A stretch of 64,000 nucleotides of DNA. Source: Zonotrichia leucophrys gambelii (Eukaryota > Chordata > Aves > Passeriformes > Passerellidae). Below, one piece after another: positions 1 through 12,264 of the stretch. The stretch is taken from the NCBI RefSeq assembly GCF_028769735.1, contig NC_088173.1, positions 12,793,038-12,857,037 on the forward strand, read 5' to 3'. Both the position numbers and the translations under genes were made by a program. Numbering within the stretch: position 1 is the first letter of the stretch; every line of letters starts with the position of its first letter. The notes under the pieces are model-generated. The model was not told the DNA's origin, searched no databases, and saw nothing but the letters and a program-made list of their open reading frames with translations.

Positions 1-150
1 GGCCTTCATTTGGCCTCCAACAGGCCAATGTCCTTTCTGTTCCAGAGACCCCAGAGCTGGACACAGCACTCCAGGTGGGATCTCACCAAGCAGAGCAGAG
101 CAGAAAGGCAGAACCACCTCCCCTGACCTGCTGGCCACGCTGCCTTTGAC
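1..150 (-). mobile_element. CR1 LINE fragment, internal part of ORF2 3' region
   Basis: The plus strand reads as the reverse complement of CR1 ORF2, with the diagnostic run of 'ccagagctggacacagcac' followed by a 'caggtgggatctcacca' block and an 'agcagagcagaaaggcagaa' block. The same blocks occur at about 32579-32640 and 59976-60043, so three copies in this window support each other. The copy is cut by the left edge of the window, so its 3' tail lies outside. The right limit near 150 is where similarity fades into unique AT-rich DNA. It encodes no usable protein. Confidence 0.9.
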
Positions 151-3100
151 AGGAAAACCCAAATCATACTCATCTACCACCTTCTTAGTGTAAATCAATT
201 CTTTGTTCCAAAAATATATAGTAGTGCAGTTCATACTTTTACAACATTCTGAGTTGTTCTTTTAATGAAATATATGCAAGACACAAAAATCAGATTGAAA
301 TGAAAATAATAATGAAAAACTTTTGAGGGAATTTGTTGAAAATTGTGGATTTGTTAAGAGATATGAAAAAATGCTTCAGTCACTTAGTTTTAGTAGGATT
401 CAGTAAGATTTCTCCAGGAAAGTCAGCCCCAAAATAAAGATTTTGAAAAGCCTGTATAACCTCTCAATTAAACCAATCTCTGTTAGCAGGAACTCTTAAA
501 ATTTAAGAGCCACTTTCATTGAGCACTCTAATATGTGGGCAGTGCTTGTGCTCATGCAAAAATAAAATGAATCACAGAAAAAACCCACCTATCCCAATCC
601 CCCAACCTTTACAAAAAATCTGAATTATAATCACAGGGTTTTATATAGCTTAAGTGATAAATTGCTTCATTGCTGTGGACTTTATTTGATTTACACTCAT
701 AATCTAGGACATTTATTTGCTTTAGTTCTACATATGTAGGGGGAAATTGTTTGAGTTATCATTTGATAAAAGCAAACACCCTTTTAAGATAAAAAAATCT
801 ATCATATGCATATATTATTAAAAATTACTGCAGAGCGTGGTTTTGAAAAAATATATCCATTTTATTTTGCTTGAGCATACAATTGTCTTAGAAACGAAAT
901 TGTACTGTTTACAAGAGAGTCACAAGCTCATAAATGAGAGAAGTTAGAAACTGAGAATTCAATGAGAACTGAAAACATTTTGCTAAGTACAGGAATAATT
1001 CCAGTGCCTTAAGGAAAATTCTATTTTCTCTAAGCATATGCTAATATTCAAAGCTATGTCTGCACCTGTGTTTCTGTGAGCTTATAAGGTCTGGCTGTTC
1101 ACTCTCTCATACTATCAGTCACCATAGTAACTTTTACTGACTTCTAAAACCCTTAAGCAAACCAAAAAGAAGTTGAATATATTCCAATTTCCTGATCTCA
1201 AATTCAAGTTTCTTGGTACAAGGGGAGAGTTCTGAAACACTAGATCTGTTCAAACGTTTTTACACACCAAATAAGCCTCCTACCAGGTTTGTAGTCAGGA
1301 AAAATGCAGGTAACAGAGTGATCCCTTTATGTACTTTTCCCCGTCCCTTTGTGGGACAGGTCATATTTGAAATGACCCAGACAATCAATCATGCAGATTC
1401 GCTGACAGGAATTGGCCTTAAATATTATATCCTTATCCCTACACTCTGGTTTCCTGTCACATATCCTATTTTTCAGTGTCAATTTCTCTATCATATTTTT
1501 GTCTATTTTTTTGTTAAATAATCTTAGCAAACGGTGTGGTAGCTTGTGTTTTATGGTGGATGAGGTGGAATGGGCCATGGCTGGTGAAGCCCTTCTGCTG
1601 TCCAAGGATATCTGTTTGCCAGGGGGGAACCATCTGCACTGTGCCCTGACAGGGGACTTTGGAAACCAATCTGTTCTTTACAGCTGTAAATCCATCTGTT
1701 GAATAAATACTTATATAGCACAGCAAACAAATATTTATAGGTCTATAGATTGTGTTTAAAGACTGATAAATCACACCAGTTTCAAACTTCAAAGCACATC
1801 AACTGGATTTGATATTCATTAAGAAAACATTTTGCCAAGTGCCTAGTTCAGAATCTCTTTCAGTCGTGACTTGCACATTCACAAAAAAAATTAGTAATTA
1901 ATGTTTGTGTCCAGAACTAGCTGTAACTTAGTCCCACAAGGCTGATTCAATACAGTCAGCACTGATGGCTATTTTACAGAAGAGTCTGAGTTTTATTAGA
2001 TTTGAATTGCTGTGCATGTCAAACAAATTTCATATAGAATAAATATCTACTATGCAATTTAAATGATAAAGTATAGTAATTTCTTCAGTATTTTTCATTT
2101 AGCACTGTTTATTTTCTAAATAGCAGCTCTTCATTTTGGCATTTGACTTTCTTTGTTGCCCATATTTAATAAAAATTCAAATAAATTCCATTTAACCAAA
2201 TAATAAATTTTTTACCTATTCTTAATTATTTATGGGGTCAAAACACCATAAAAATTTTATGATGAAAAGTTTACACTACAAAATTTTCTTTTTGTGAAAT
2301 AATTTGAGAAATCAGTTTTAAACCAGAAGGTTTCTGTTTGCATTGATGGGAAAAAAAACTGGAATTGTTCATAGAAACCTCCTAAATTAGTGATTTCTTT
2401 TAAAGAGTATGTCTTTTATATCACTAAGCTACACTAGGAAGCTAAGCCTTACAAATATTTCTATTTATCCTTCTCCAAAGGTGTAATATAACCTCATCTC
2501 TTTGCTATAGCCTCTTCAAAAGCTGCAAAAGTATTGGGATTAACAAGGAAAAAGTCATCACCTAAGCCTGACGAAATCCAGGGTTTCCTGAAAGCAAAAT
2601 AGTATTTCTAAATATAATACATTTCTCTGCAATACTTCATCCATATATGTAAGAAGTGTTAGGGTGAGAAGAAAGATGAAGGATTATTGCCAACTTGGCA
2701 TAAAAGGCTGATTCATGAAAAATGGTTCTCTGGGAGCTCTTGAAATCTACTGTAGAAACTCCTGCACCAGGCTTCCCTTGATTGTCATCCTCATCCTCCA
2801 AAGACACTTCATAAAGTTGGGGACCCTTTTCTAATGGTGCCCAAAGACAATCATGAAGAAAACAGCCTCTGAGGAAGACAGACTGTGCTTCTGAAAGCAA
2901 TAACTTCAATTTATATAATAGAAAAAACGCAACTAGACATGTAGGAATTAATTTGAACAAATGTTAAAAATGCATTAATGGAAGCCTGGATTTGGGTAGA
3001 AGACTAAATGAATGGAGAAAATACTTAAATCTCTCAAATGCAGTCTTTTCTGAAAGCATTGTGTTTGCCTTATTTCATGTTGAGTACCTGTAACACAGTT

Positions 3101-3826
3101 TTCACTGTTCAAAATATATGTATGCCTTTTGCTATGTATCCCCAGCAATCCAGGAAACAGAATAGATATGATGATGGCACATTTTCTTAGCATAATATCT
3201 TTACAGGCATAAAATGAACAACTAATTTAGACTGGAATTAAAAACACCTGGTGATTAAAAAATGATCTCTTTTTTTCCAGTGAAAGAAGAGCTGACAAAT
3301 AATATCTAATCTACAATTAGTGGTGAAATATTGTCATTTCACAATGCAAGAAAAATGTTTTATTTCCATCTGAATTCGCATGTTGAGCACACAAAAAATT
3401 AATTCTTCCAAATATTACCAAAATATGATCACATTTTCCAGTCAACTTTTAAAAAACTATCCATTTTTTTTTCCTCCTTCGCAATGTACCTAGTTTGATG
3501 TATTTTTTCCCAAATGTTAGAATGCAAATACACTATAATTGCCAAAGTGATAGACTTTCTGGTTCTTCACCTTTGCTTCTGGCTACAAGCAATGGACATA
3601 AAGGAAAGAGGGAGAATAATCCTGCTTCACTAGCAGTATTCTGGCTCTTCATGTGAAAATAGAAACATGAATACATGGAAAAAACTAATGACCAGGTGAA
3701 ATTAGGTTGTTCCTTGATCCAGGAAAATAGTTTAACAAACAAAAAATGAAATAGCTTGCTTGGTTGATTCCCTAGCTAGTTATAAAAGGAGAGAAAAAGT
3801 TGTGAGATGTTCCTTTAGTACATCTG

Positions 3827-3851
3827 AAGGTGCAAGAAGAACTTGCACCTT
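3827..3851. repeat. Short inverted repeat, 10-bp arms
   Basis: Arms aaggtgcaag (3827-3836) and cttgcacctt (3842-3851) are perfect reverse complements with a 5-base spacer. It could form a hairpin in single-stranded DNA or RNA. No flanking feature suggests a function, and one such hairpin is expected by chance or by local rearrangement in 64 kb. Confidence 0.7.
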
Positions 3852-5444
3852 GAGCTAGTAAAAACCTACCCCAGAAGATGCAGGGGCTGCAATAGCTGAG
3901 GAGATAGTGCTGAATGCATGAGGAGTAATGAAAAGTCTGAGGGTTTGTGCCTGTGGAAATCCTTGTGGGTGTATGATTTATCTTTAGACTGCGACAAACT
4001 AAGATCTGTGGACAAAAGATACTCTGAGTGAGAAGATGCAGGTCCTGCTCCCGCAGTATATACTCACATCATGATCAAGGGATATTGAAGATGTTTCCTA
4101 TGAAGGTGTTTTCTATGCATGTCAGCTCATGAGGAGATTAAACAGCAGGAAAGGGCTGATCTCTGTAGTCCCTTAAAGTGTTGTTTAATCTTCTGGATGG
4201 ATTACTAGTTTCTAGACTCAAACCTTCTCCAAAAGAGAAGATCCTGACTGAACTGAGGATATTCAAGGAGTAGACACAAACCTCTATAAAAGTCTGAAAA
4301 AATTGAAAATATTTACAAAATTTTATTTAATGTGACTCTTTCTTCATTCAAATGCCTAAAGTTCTGTTACTCACTTTTTATTTGTTTTGCAACTTTCACT
4401 TTACTAACAGTCATCAACTTCATGGAATAAGTTTGAACTACGAAGAGGAAGTGCATTGGAGGAAATGAGCAAATATGAATGACTTATGACAAAGAACATC
4501 GAAGCTCTTAACTGTGCTAAAACTCTGCTTTCAATGCCTGTACAAAAAAAGATTACTTTCCTTCCTACATGCCTGATTTGGACAGACAGCTTTTTTGTTT
4601 ATTGAATTCAAGGATAATTCTGTGCAAGAAAAAGCCCAAATATGGAATACTTAAGGAAGAATGACAGTCTGGTGATCCTGCAATTTAGAATTCAATAAGA
4701 TGTCAGAACTATACTTACAAACTGAGGAATCAGTAAATATTTGATTAATGGTGTGAAGAAATTAAATGAATAGTGGTTAGAAAAGTGGTATAAAAAATTT
4801 AAAGAAGTCACAAATGTTCTTGTGAAAATAACCACCACAGCATCAACATGGTCTGGATTTTTTTTCCAGAGAAGTGGAGTGGCAGTAGTACTATGATTTT
4901 GTTAGGCAGTTGTATAAAACCTGTTCATAGAGACCTTGGAAATTTCTGTTAATTTAAATGCCTTAAATAGAGAAAGTATGCCTCATTGAAATACCAAGGC
5001 CATTACATCAATGAAACTCTCAATAACTGCAATAGGCTTTAGAACAGGCCCTGCGAGACACGTCTGCTGTGAAATCATCAATGAATTACAGAAAATTTTG
5101 AGTCTCCTTTTGAGAAAGGAAAGGTCAATCTTCTCAAAGAAGGCCCTTCATTTCTAAAATGCCTACTGTGACTGAGAACTTTCATCAGAAAAGTGTGAAG
5201 AAAAGAGGTCTTTACATGTGCTTTTACATACAATACAATTTTCAGATTAGAATATTTTAAACTAGAATGAGAACAAATTCCACTTCTAACCGTGGGACCT
5301 ACATCAGTATCAAGTCAGACAGTCAATATGTTTATTTAAGGCAATGCTCAAGACCTTATTTTTTTTTTTTTCCTTGCAGCCTACTTCTGTGTATTTAGAC
5401 AGATAAGGAGAATTGTAGAGGGTGACAAAGAACTGCTTTGGAAC

Positions 5445-5468
5445 AGAGCCTCACCCTTCTGAGGCTCT
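5445..5468. repeat. Short inverted repeat, 9-bp arms
   Basis: Arms agagcctca (5445-5453) and tgaggctct (5460-5468) pair perfectly around a 6-base loop. It lies in a locally GC-richer patch upstream of the 164-codon open frame. No function is implied. Confidence 0.6.
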
Positions 5469-5638
5469 TCCAGAGGAGAAATTAGGTCATGCAGAAGAGA
5501 CACAGTGCTGAGTGTCAGCAGCCTTTCCCTGTAGCCATTGCAGTGGTTAGTGTATAACATACTGCTGGGAAATTGCAGTTCCCATGGAAGAAGAGGCAAC
5601 CAGGGACTATGATTCTGTGATACTTTGGGGTTATGTAG

Positions 5639-6133
5639 GTGTTTGAGAGGGAATTTGATGGCTTGAGCATGTGTGACCATGATGACCATGTGATATGGGG
5701 AAAAGTACCAATTGTGCCTGTTTCCTGTATATTTTATCTATTGTTTTGTTTTATTCACAATTTTTTTAGTTTTATCTCAAAATATTTGGCAGTTTATTTG
5801 CTTGTTTCTGTGTTTTCTGTGCCAATTAAAATAAAATCAGATTTAGAGCCACCAAATTCAACCTTTGATGGTTTAGTGTTTAAAAAGAAGAATGCATTTT
5901 TCACCAAGAAATATAAACATCTAGTGGAAGAGCAACAATTTCATGCTGTTTTTAAAGGGATACATTCTTTGAAAACAGATATCACAGAAACACACCCTCA
6001 AGGTCCATCTCACATTATTTGGCATGAAGGCCCCCTGAGAAGTTTGCTTCTGAATTGTGATGCTTCTTACAATGAAGTAATGTTTTCAGGTGATCTGGTA
6101 ACTCAGTATCTGTTGCAAAGCAGATATTATTGA
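5639..6133 (+). other. Unassigned open reading frame, 164 codons, probably not a gene
   Basis: This is the longest ATG-to-stop frame in the window. The predicted product has a hydrophobic stretch at about residues 28-60 (rich in F, L, I, V, S) followed by a more polar C-terminal half that includes a KKK cluster near residue 82. I recognise no domain, catalytic motif or family. The hydrophobic part comes from a T-rich DNA tract, which often yields such frames by chance. There is no evident promoter, splice context or polyadenylation signal tied to it, and no sign of a retrocopy. It could be a chance frame or a decayed exon or repeat; only comparison with other birds would tell. I list it because of its length, not as a supported gene. 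Confidence 0.12.
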
Positions 6134-8698
6134 CTCTAGAGTATGGTGGCTAATTTATTTCATCTGGAAAACAAAGAAAGGTAATCTACATGTCCCAGCA
6201 TAGCCTATTATAGATTTCAACGTGGAAACAAAAATAGTTGACATGCTTTACAGGTCTAGACTGCAAGAAAAGAATAAATATACCACACCTATATAACTAA
6301 AAACAAAAAAAATTTGCAAAAGCAAAGATTTTCTCTCCTTCATTCCACCATATGTGCTATTGGAGAACAGATGCTTTTCTAAGTATAGCAGTCATTAAAC
6401 TGAATTCTGGTTTACTGGGCTGACCTTTCTTTGAATTTATTTTTGAAGATAATTTTCTTGTTTTGGCATAATTTTTAATTCCCTCAAGAGGAATCAGTCG
6501 ATGATGACATTTCTGTTTGTAGCAAAGCCTAAACTTATTCTTGAGCTCTAAAGTTATTCAGGTGATATTAAAATAATCCTTATTTTGTTCTTCAGTTGGT
6601 GTATATATATCTTTTAAAACTCAATATATATAAAGACTGATAGTCTCCTTAGAGTAAGGACTAAAAATTGTCCCATTTTACTGAATAATGCAGAAATCAG
6701 CCATTTGGAAATAGCAGAAAATTGGTTTTCAGGCATATTTTAAAATAATTGTCACATCCTCATAGATTATAGCTACAATTAAAGATTAAATGTAACTTTT
6801 TAATGGCACATTCTGTTATGAAAAATGTCAATATTTTTACTCAGAGGAAAAACTCCACATTTGTAGGAAAAGCATATCTTTTAATACAGTCTTTTGGATG
6901 CTAAACCTACTTCTTGATGCATATAAAAACACATTTTACCTTTACATTTGGGGAAGTAGTTGCTTCTCATTTTTCTGTCTAGTGTGAAGGGCATAAGTAA
7001 TACCATCTATTCCAGCACAGATGTTGCTAATAATATGTGGCACAAGAAAGTTAAGGAGCAGGAGAGGAGTCCTTGTACTTTCTTTTAGGATGTTTTACTG
7101 ACTTTTAGAAGAAACGTGGTAAGGAATAGTGCAGTCCAATACATTGTGCAAGATAGCAGACATTGATCTGCTAGGTATATGTGTGCCACTTTCTCATTTC
7201 TGCAGTGAGTTGTGTGCATTCTTTTCTATAAATCTCTCAAAGGTTAATTGCTTTTTACTTGGAAATGGTTACAGTCTTCAATCATTTTGGAGAAATGAAA
7301 GTTTCTGGTAGAATTACAAGCATGAAATATAAGTTGTCCAGTTGTTCAGAGAAAAAAAAAGCCCCAACTAACCATCAAAAGAAAAATATTACTTGCTATG
7401 TTTACTGTCAATAACATAGCAGGAAATCAGAAATAAAGAAACAAGAGAAAGCTAAAATGCGAAAGCAGCAAAAATTTTGCCGTAAACCAAACTTTTAAGG
7501 ACTGATATATGGTCAAGAATAATATTTATATGATTGATCTAGGCAAAAACACATAACTTTTAATCTTGTTGCAGCTGGATTTCCAGTTCTTGATAATCTC
7601 CCCTGCTCACTAGTTCTTGGAGAATTTAGACACTAAGCTGTTCTCAATGAAAAGGTATACATCAAGTCCAGTGAGATGGAGCCTGAGGGAAAACATGTGA
7701 ACCATGAGATTAGCTGGTAAAACAGAATATTTATGGAAGAGAAACATCCAAAGAAAGAACAATGACTGGCATCAGTGTTGTTCTCCTCCCATGGAGGTCT
7801 TCTGATGAACTTCCTTTGCCCGTGTAGGCTGTATAAAAGATGTGATACCTGAGTTTCTGGTCCCTGGGTCAAAACAGTAGGATTGCTCTCGTAGAAACAT
7901 CTTTGCATTAATTCTTTTGCAGATGTAAATTTTCAGACATGGTATCACAAGTAACAAGAAATATGTCTTGTACAATTCCTTTGTAGTTTACTTCTCCAAT
8001 TATTGATTGAGTAATTTATTTCAAACAGAGAATGATCATATTTTGAGTTGTAAGCGCATAAAGGAGTGACACAGTCTATCTGGATCACTATGTCCCCTCC
8101 TGTAAGGTTTTTAACAGATTTTTATGATATTGATACAGAAAGATATAACTAAAAACTCATCTTTTGAGAGGGAATATATTAGTTTGGTATTTGACCACAA
8201 GCTGAACTCCTTTGAAAACACATAGAAGATTTCTGAGTGTATTCTAAGATTTCTGCTGTTCAGCCAGCCTCTGCTTATTAGCAATAGCTGGAAGACAAAA
8301 AGATGATGTATAATTCTTTTTGCCAATATACCTTCAGATATTTTAAGTACTCTATTACTGAAATGAGGCCTATGCTGCTCCTTGCTTTTGAAGAAGGGAG
8401 GGCTGTAATGTGGAAGGATGGTGTTTTGGAAAGGGTTTTTCCCTTTCCCTAAGTTCCAGTGTTTGCTTGAATACTGATGTACACCATTAAGAAATGGCTC
8501 ACTTTAATCCCGTAATGATGGCCCCCACAAATTTTCCCCTTTGGTGGTGTAATGAGGATAAGCCTTGCAGTGAATCACAGGAATTAGAGAAGTGATCTCA
8601 TCCTTAACTCCAGGGTGAGTGTAGCTTGCTGCAGCCCTTGTGAATACTTCAGAACAGATGTTTTATGCATTGATCTAGGAGGGTATTAGGATTCACAA

Positions 8699-8842
8699 TA
8701 TCCCATGGCTCAGTTGGTTAGAGCAGGGTGATAATCAGGTTGTGGGCTCAACCCCTCTACAAGCCATTCACTTAAGAGATGGACTCAATCTTCCCTGTGG
8801 TTTCTTCTAACTCAGAATATTATGAGATTCTGTGATTCTGTA
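8699..8842 (+). mobile_element. tRNA-Ile-derived SINE with CR1-like tail (TguSINE1 type)
   Basis: The head resembles a tRNA. A perfect RNA polymerase III A box (TGGCTCAGTTGG, 8706-8717) is followed by 'ttagagcagggtgataatc', which resembles the D and anticodon arms of tRNA-Ile, and by a degenerate B box (ggctcaacccc, 8745-8755; 8 of 11 positions fit). The second half ends in 'cttctaactcagaatatt' and then two attctgtg-like units, the 3' tail that CR1 reverse transcriptase uses for priming. A tRNA head joined to a LINE tail is the standard design of a SINE mobilised in trans by a partner LINE. In birds this architecture is known from songbirds (TguSINE1, tRNA-Ile head and CR1 tail). The copy is degraded and the B box is weak, so it is very likely inactive. 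It is not a functional tRNA gene, because the 3' acceptor arm is missing. Confidence 0.8.
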
Positions 8843-11800
8843 AACTTCTACTGTCACAGTACTTCCTGTGTATTATGTTCACTTTTCTGTTAAAACTAAA
8901 GAAGCAATGAATCTGAAGCACATGGAGTAGCAAGCACATAAACATCAGATACTGTTCTGATTTGCACTGAGCAAACCTTTGGCATGCCATAAACCCCAAA
9001 CATTTAGGATTACTTCCACTATTTTGATTTGTATGCACTCTAATTTATTAAAGCTGAAAGGGGAAAAGAGAGGACAAGTAAAAATGTATTGTTCTCTCCC
9101 AAGCTTGAAGTTCAGGTTCAAATTAAGATTTATTTCTTATATATAAACAATACAATGCCAATGCAAAGTACATGTCTCAGTCCTTGATCTAAAAAATAAA
9201 ATTTAGCACAAAACTTTTCTAAAGAAATATGGACTTTCCATCAGTAGGAAATCAGTGAGAAAATATTCTGGTACTTCAGAAATATTTTAGAATGATCTCC
9301 TTTATTTTGTCCCCAAAAAATATGCACTAGCCTGTTTGTAAAGTAATATCAAACCTACACAAATGTAACAAGTAGTTGTGGTGTCCTACTTTACTAAGTA
9401 ATTTACTAGCAGTCAAATAAATGAACATTAATTTCAATTTAGAAAGTTTGAAGGAAGATTGGATAGACTACTTTCAGTTAGATAACAAATATGCATCCTT
9501 ATTGCAGATTACTTCTGAGGTTAAATTGCACTAAATAGGTATTTGAAATTTGAAACACACTAATGACTCTGCCTCAACATCTTATATGTACATCTAATAT
9601 TACCATTTTTTCAACAAGAAAGCTGAAATGAAGCTCAAGTAGAAGACCTGAGGTCTGCCCACTCTCTCTGTGTAGACTGCCCCTATTTTTTTTTTGAAAT
9701 ATCATTCCCTTTCTGGGTTTTTTTTAACCTCTGAAGATCCTCCTATCTGTGTGTTGATGTATGAGATGTGCAGAAACAAGTCTGTTAGTTTGTTTTCCCA
9801 GAAGATCTTCATTTTGTCATTGATTACAAAAAAATATATGCAATTTTCAGGAGAAATATCTAATTTTCCTTCTTCAGTGTTCATACAATACATAATATTG
9901 TTTGACTCAAAGTAAATTTCATATTTTGTGGAGCACATTGTTGAAAACTGTTCCTGGGAAAATTATGGTGCTCCATACAGAACAGCAATTACTTCTAGAG
10001 TGTACTACACCCAGAAAAATAGGCAACAAAGAACAACAGCAGTAATTCAACAGCCAAAGACTATCTCAGAGTGAATAAAATGAAAGCAGACAGTGAATAC
10101 TGTCAGAGAGAAGAATGCTTCAGAAACAGTACTAAGCTTCTATATACCTTGTTAATTCATTTAATAAGTGTTAGAACTGAACAGTACTCAATTTTTCAGT
10201 TTGCTTTCAGGTTTTTTATTGTGAAAAAATAAATTTTTTTCCGTGACAGAGTTCAAATCAATTTTGAGCATTTATAAAATAAAGCAAATAGACTAGATTA
10301 TTTATTTTATAAGTTTGTTCTAAAATTCTTCTTGTGATTCTCTTAACCTCTATTATTCCAAACCAATTTGATGATACAATATAGTCTCCCTCTTCTTTTC
10401 TTTTCCTCTTCACTGCCTGTTAATTTCTTTTTGTTTTAAAGAGGCTTATATTAGCAGCAGTATTTTTTTACCTGGAAATGATGAAATTTATCACTTCCTG
10501 CTAACATACCCTCTCTTTCACAACCTGCAAATACATTTGCTTTTGTTTGCAGTGAAATATAGTTAAACTGAACAAATTTCCTCAGCATTAAAGTTCATTA
10601 CTTCTGCTTTGGAGAAGACCCTGTACTACAGAAACTCTGATGATTTTTTCCATCTCTGTTATTGTTTTTCATATTCTGCACAGGAATAAAAACCCCATAT
10701 ATCAAAATCAGTCTTCATTTAAAACATTATCACTCATCTGCTTACAGATTAAGCATCTACTGAATAGTTTATTAATCAAGAATAGGCTATGTTGGGTTTA
10801 TTCAATAAAGAATGCAATCCTCCTTGACATTTAACCAAATAAAATTTTAATTTTGCGAAGTAGTTTTTTCTCCAGTTGTACCAAAATAACAGCAAGATTT
10901 TTACAAGATAATTCTGACCATATTATTTTAGTAATTCTGCTGGAATTTTTATCAAACATAGTCTACATCTTAAATTCACTCTTTAAGCCTGAAAGGTCCC
11001 AAGTAGTTTTGCAGGAAAGCTGTTATCAAAAGTGAAATATTAACTCTATTATTCCACCATGTAAACTATGTGAATAAAAGCAATTTTAAGTAAAAATGAT
11101 TAATTTCTTGCTCTTATTGCTTAATGCTTCTGGATCTTTTTTTAGCTGCTCAATAAAACTGCTCTGTAGGAAATCATAGTTCATATGAGACAAAGATTTG
11201 TGTTTTTCTAGTATTAAACAAAGAAAAAAAGGATTACAACCTCAAACCCAGAATAATGTTAACAAATAAAATAGTGCATAACTGAGTCACAGAAAGAGGA
11301 AGTTTTTTACAAAGGGCTATTTTTCTGGGCTTATATATGCATGCATAGAAACACAGATATGAACTTTCAACATGTTTTCTAGGTTATTGTACTATTTCTC
11401 CCCACTTCAACACAAAGAAACCTAATATGCAAATTTATAATGATGCTGAAATCTTTTTTTTATTGCATAGATAAAAATTCCCCAGATGATGTAGTGAAAG
11501 TCAAAAGCAGCATCCACATTCTATCTTGGAAGAATCATGCCTTTTTTAGACTAACACAGACTTCAAGGAAGTGAAAAAAATTTTATTCCCTCTGAGATAA
11601 TCTTAGGTCTTAATGATGCTTTTTCTCTTTCTGCACAAAACATCACCTTTAGGATGTATCATATGAATTTGAGTACTTTTCTTGGATTATTTGTCATGAA
11701 TTCACACATCTGTTCCATAGACAGGGTCCACTTGTTCTATTTATTCTGAATAAAAGCACATTTCTTAAACAATAACCAAACTTCAGCTCATAACTCTTGA

Positions 11801-12106
11801 ACTGAGACTATCTAGTAACTTCACACTGGCTTAAAAGAAAAGATATTGTTTATTTCAGTGTAACAAAACAAATTTCAAGACAGATGTTCTGCTTACTAAA
11901 AAAAACCATAGTACTAACCCTTGTAAAAACATTCTAAAACATTACTTATTTTTTTGTTTGCAAAAAACACTGCTAACTGGGCATGCCTATAATAATTTCA
12001 TGATCTATAATTGCATAGGAAAACATACTGGTATCTGCTAACACAACAGTTCCTTCGCTTCAATGCTATACCTAGCAGGATATTTACAACATGTGATGTT
12101 GTGAGG
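8843..12106. other. Unique AT-rich DNA, nothing recognised
   Basis: No exon, RNA gene or named repeat is visible. Open frames here are all below about 80 codons and overlap on both strands, as expected in AT-rich non-coding DNA. Confidence 0.6.
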
Positions 12107-12264
12107 TCATACATCATTGAAGAGACCTTCAAAGATCATCTAATCCAACCCCCCTGCCATGGCCAGGGGCACCTTGCACCAGATCAGGTTGCTCAAAATC
12201 CATCTAACCTCACATTGAATACTTACAATTATGGGGCATCCACAGATTCTCTTGGAAACCTGTG
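12107..12264 (-). mobile_element. CR1 LINE, degraded 3' end
   Basis: Read on the plus strand, a mutated tail (tcatacatcattga) is followed by 'gagaccttcaaagatcatc', 'ccaacccccctgccatgg', a 'ccaggggcacctt' block, 'caggttgctcaaaatccat' and 'ggggcatccacagattctc'. This is the order of the CR1 3' end in reverse complement. Only the last part of the element is present, as expected for a 5'-truncated copy. Substitutions and small gaps are frequent, so it is old. Confidence 0.85.

Larger units (their letters stand above)
151..8698. other. Unique AT-rich DNA, no gene or recognised repeat
   Basis: I see no exon, RNA gene or named repeat. Contents worth recording are a 10-bp-arm hairpin (3827-3851), a 9-bp-arm hairpin (5445-5468) and the longest open frame of the window (5639-6133), each listed separately. 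The stretch from about 3780 to 4300 is less AT-rich than its surroundings and could be a decayed repeat I cannot name. Short A and T runs are common and unremarkable. Confidence 0.6.

Noticed and set aside
8699..8771. A functional tRNA-Ile gene
   Set aside because: The A box is perfect, but the B box is degenerate, the 3' acceptor arm is missing, and the sequence runs on into a CR1-like tail. It is a SINE head.
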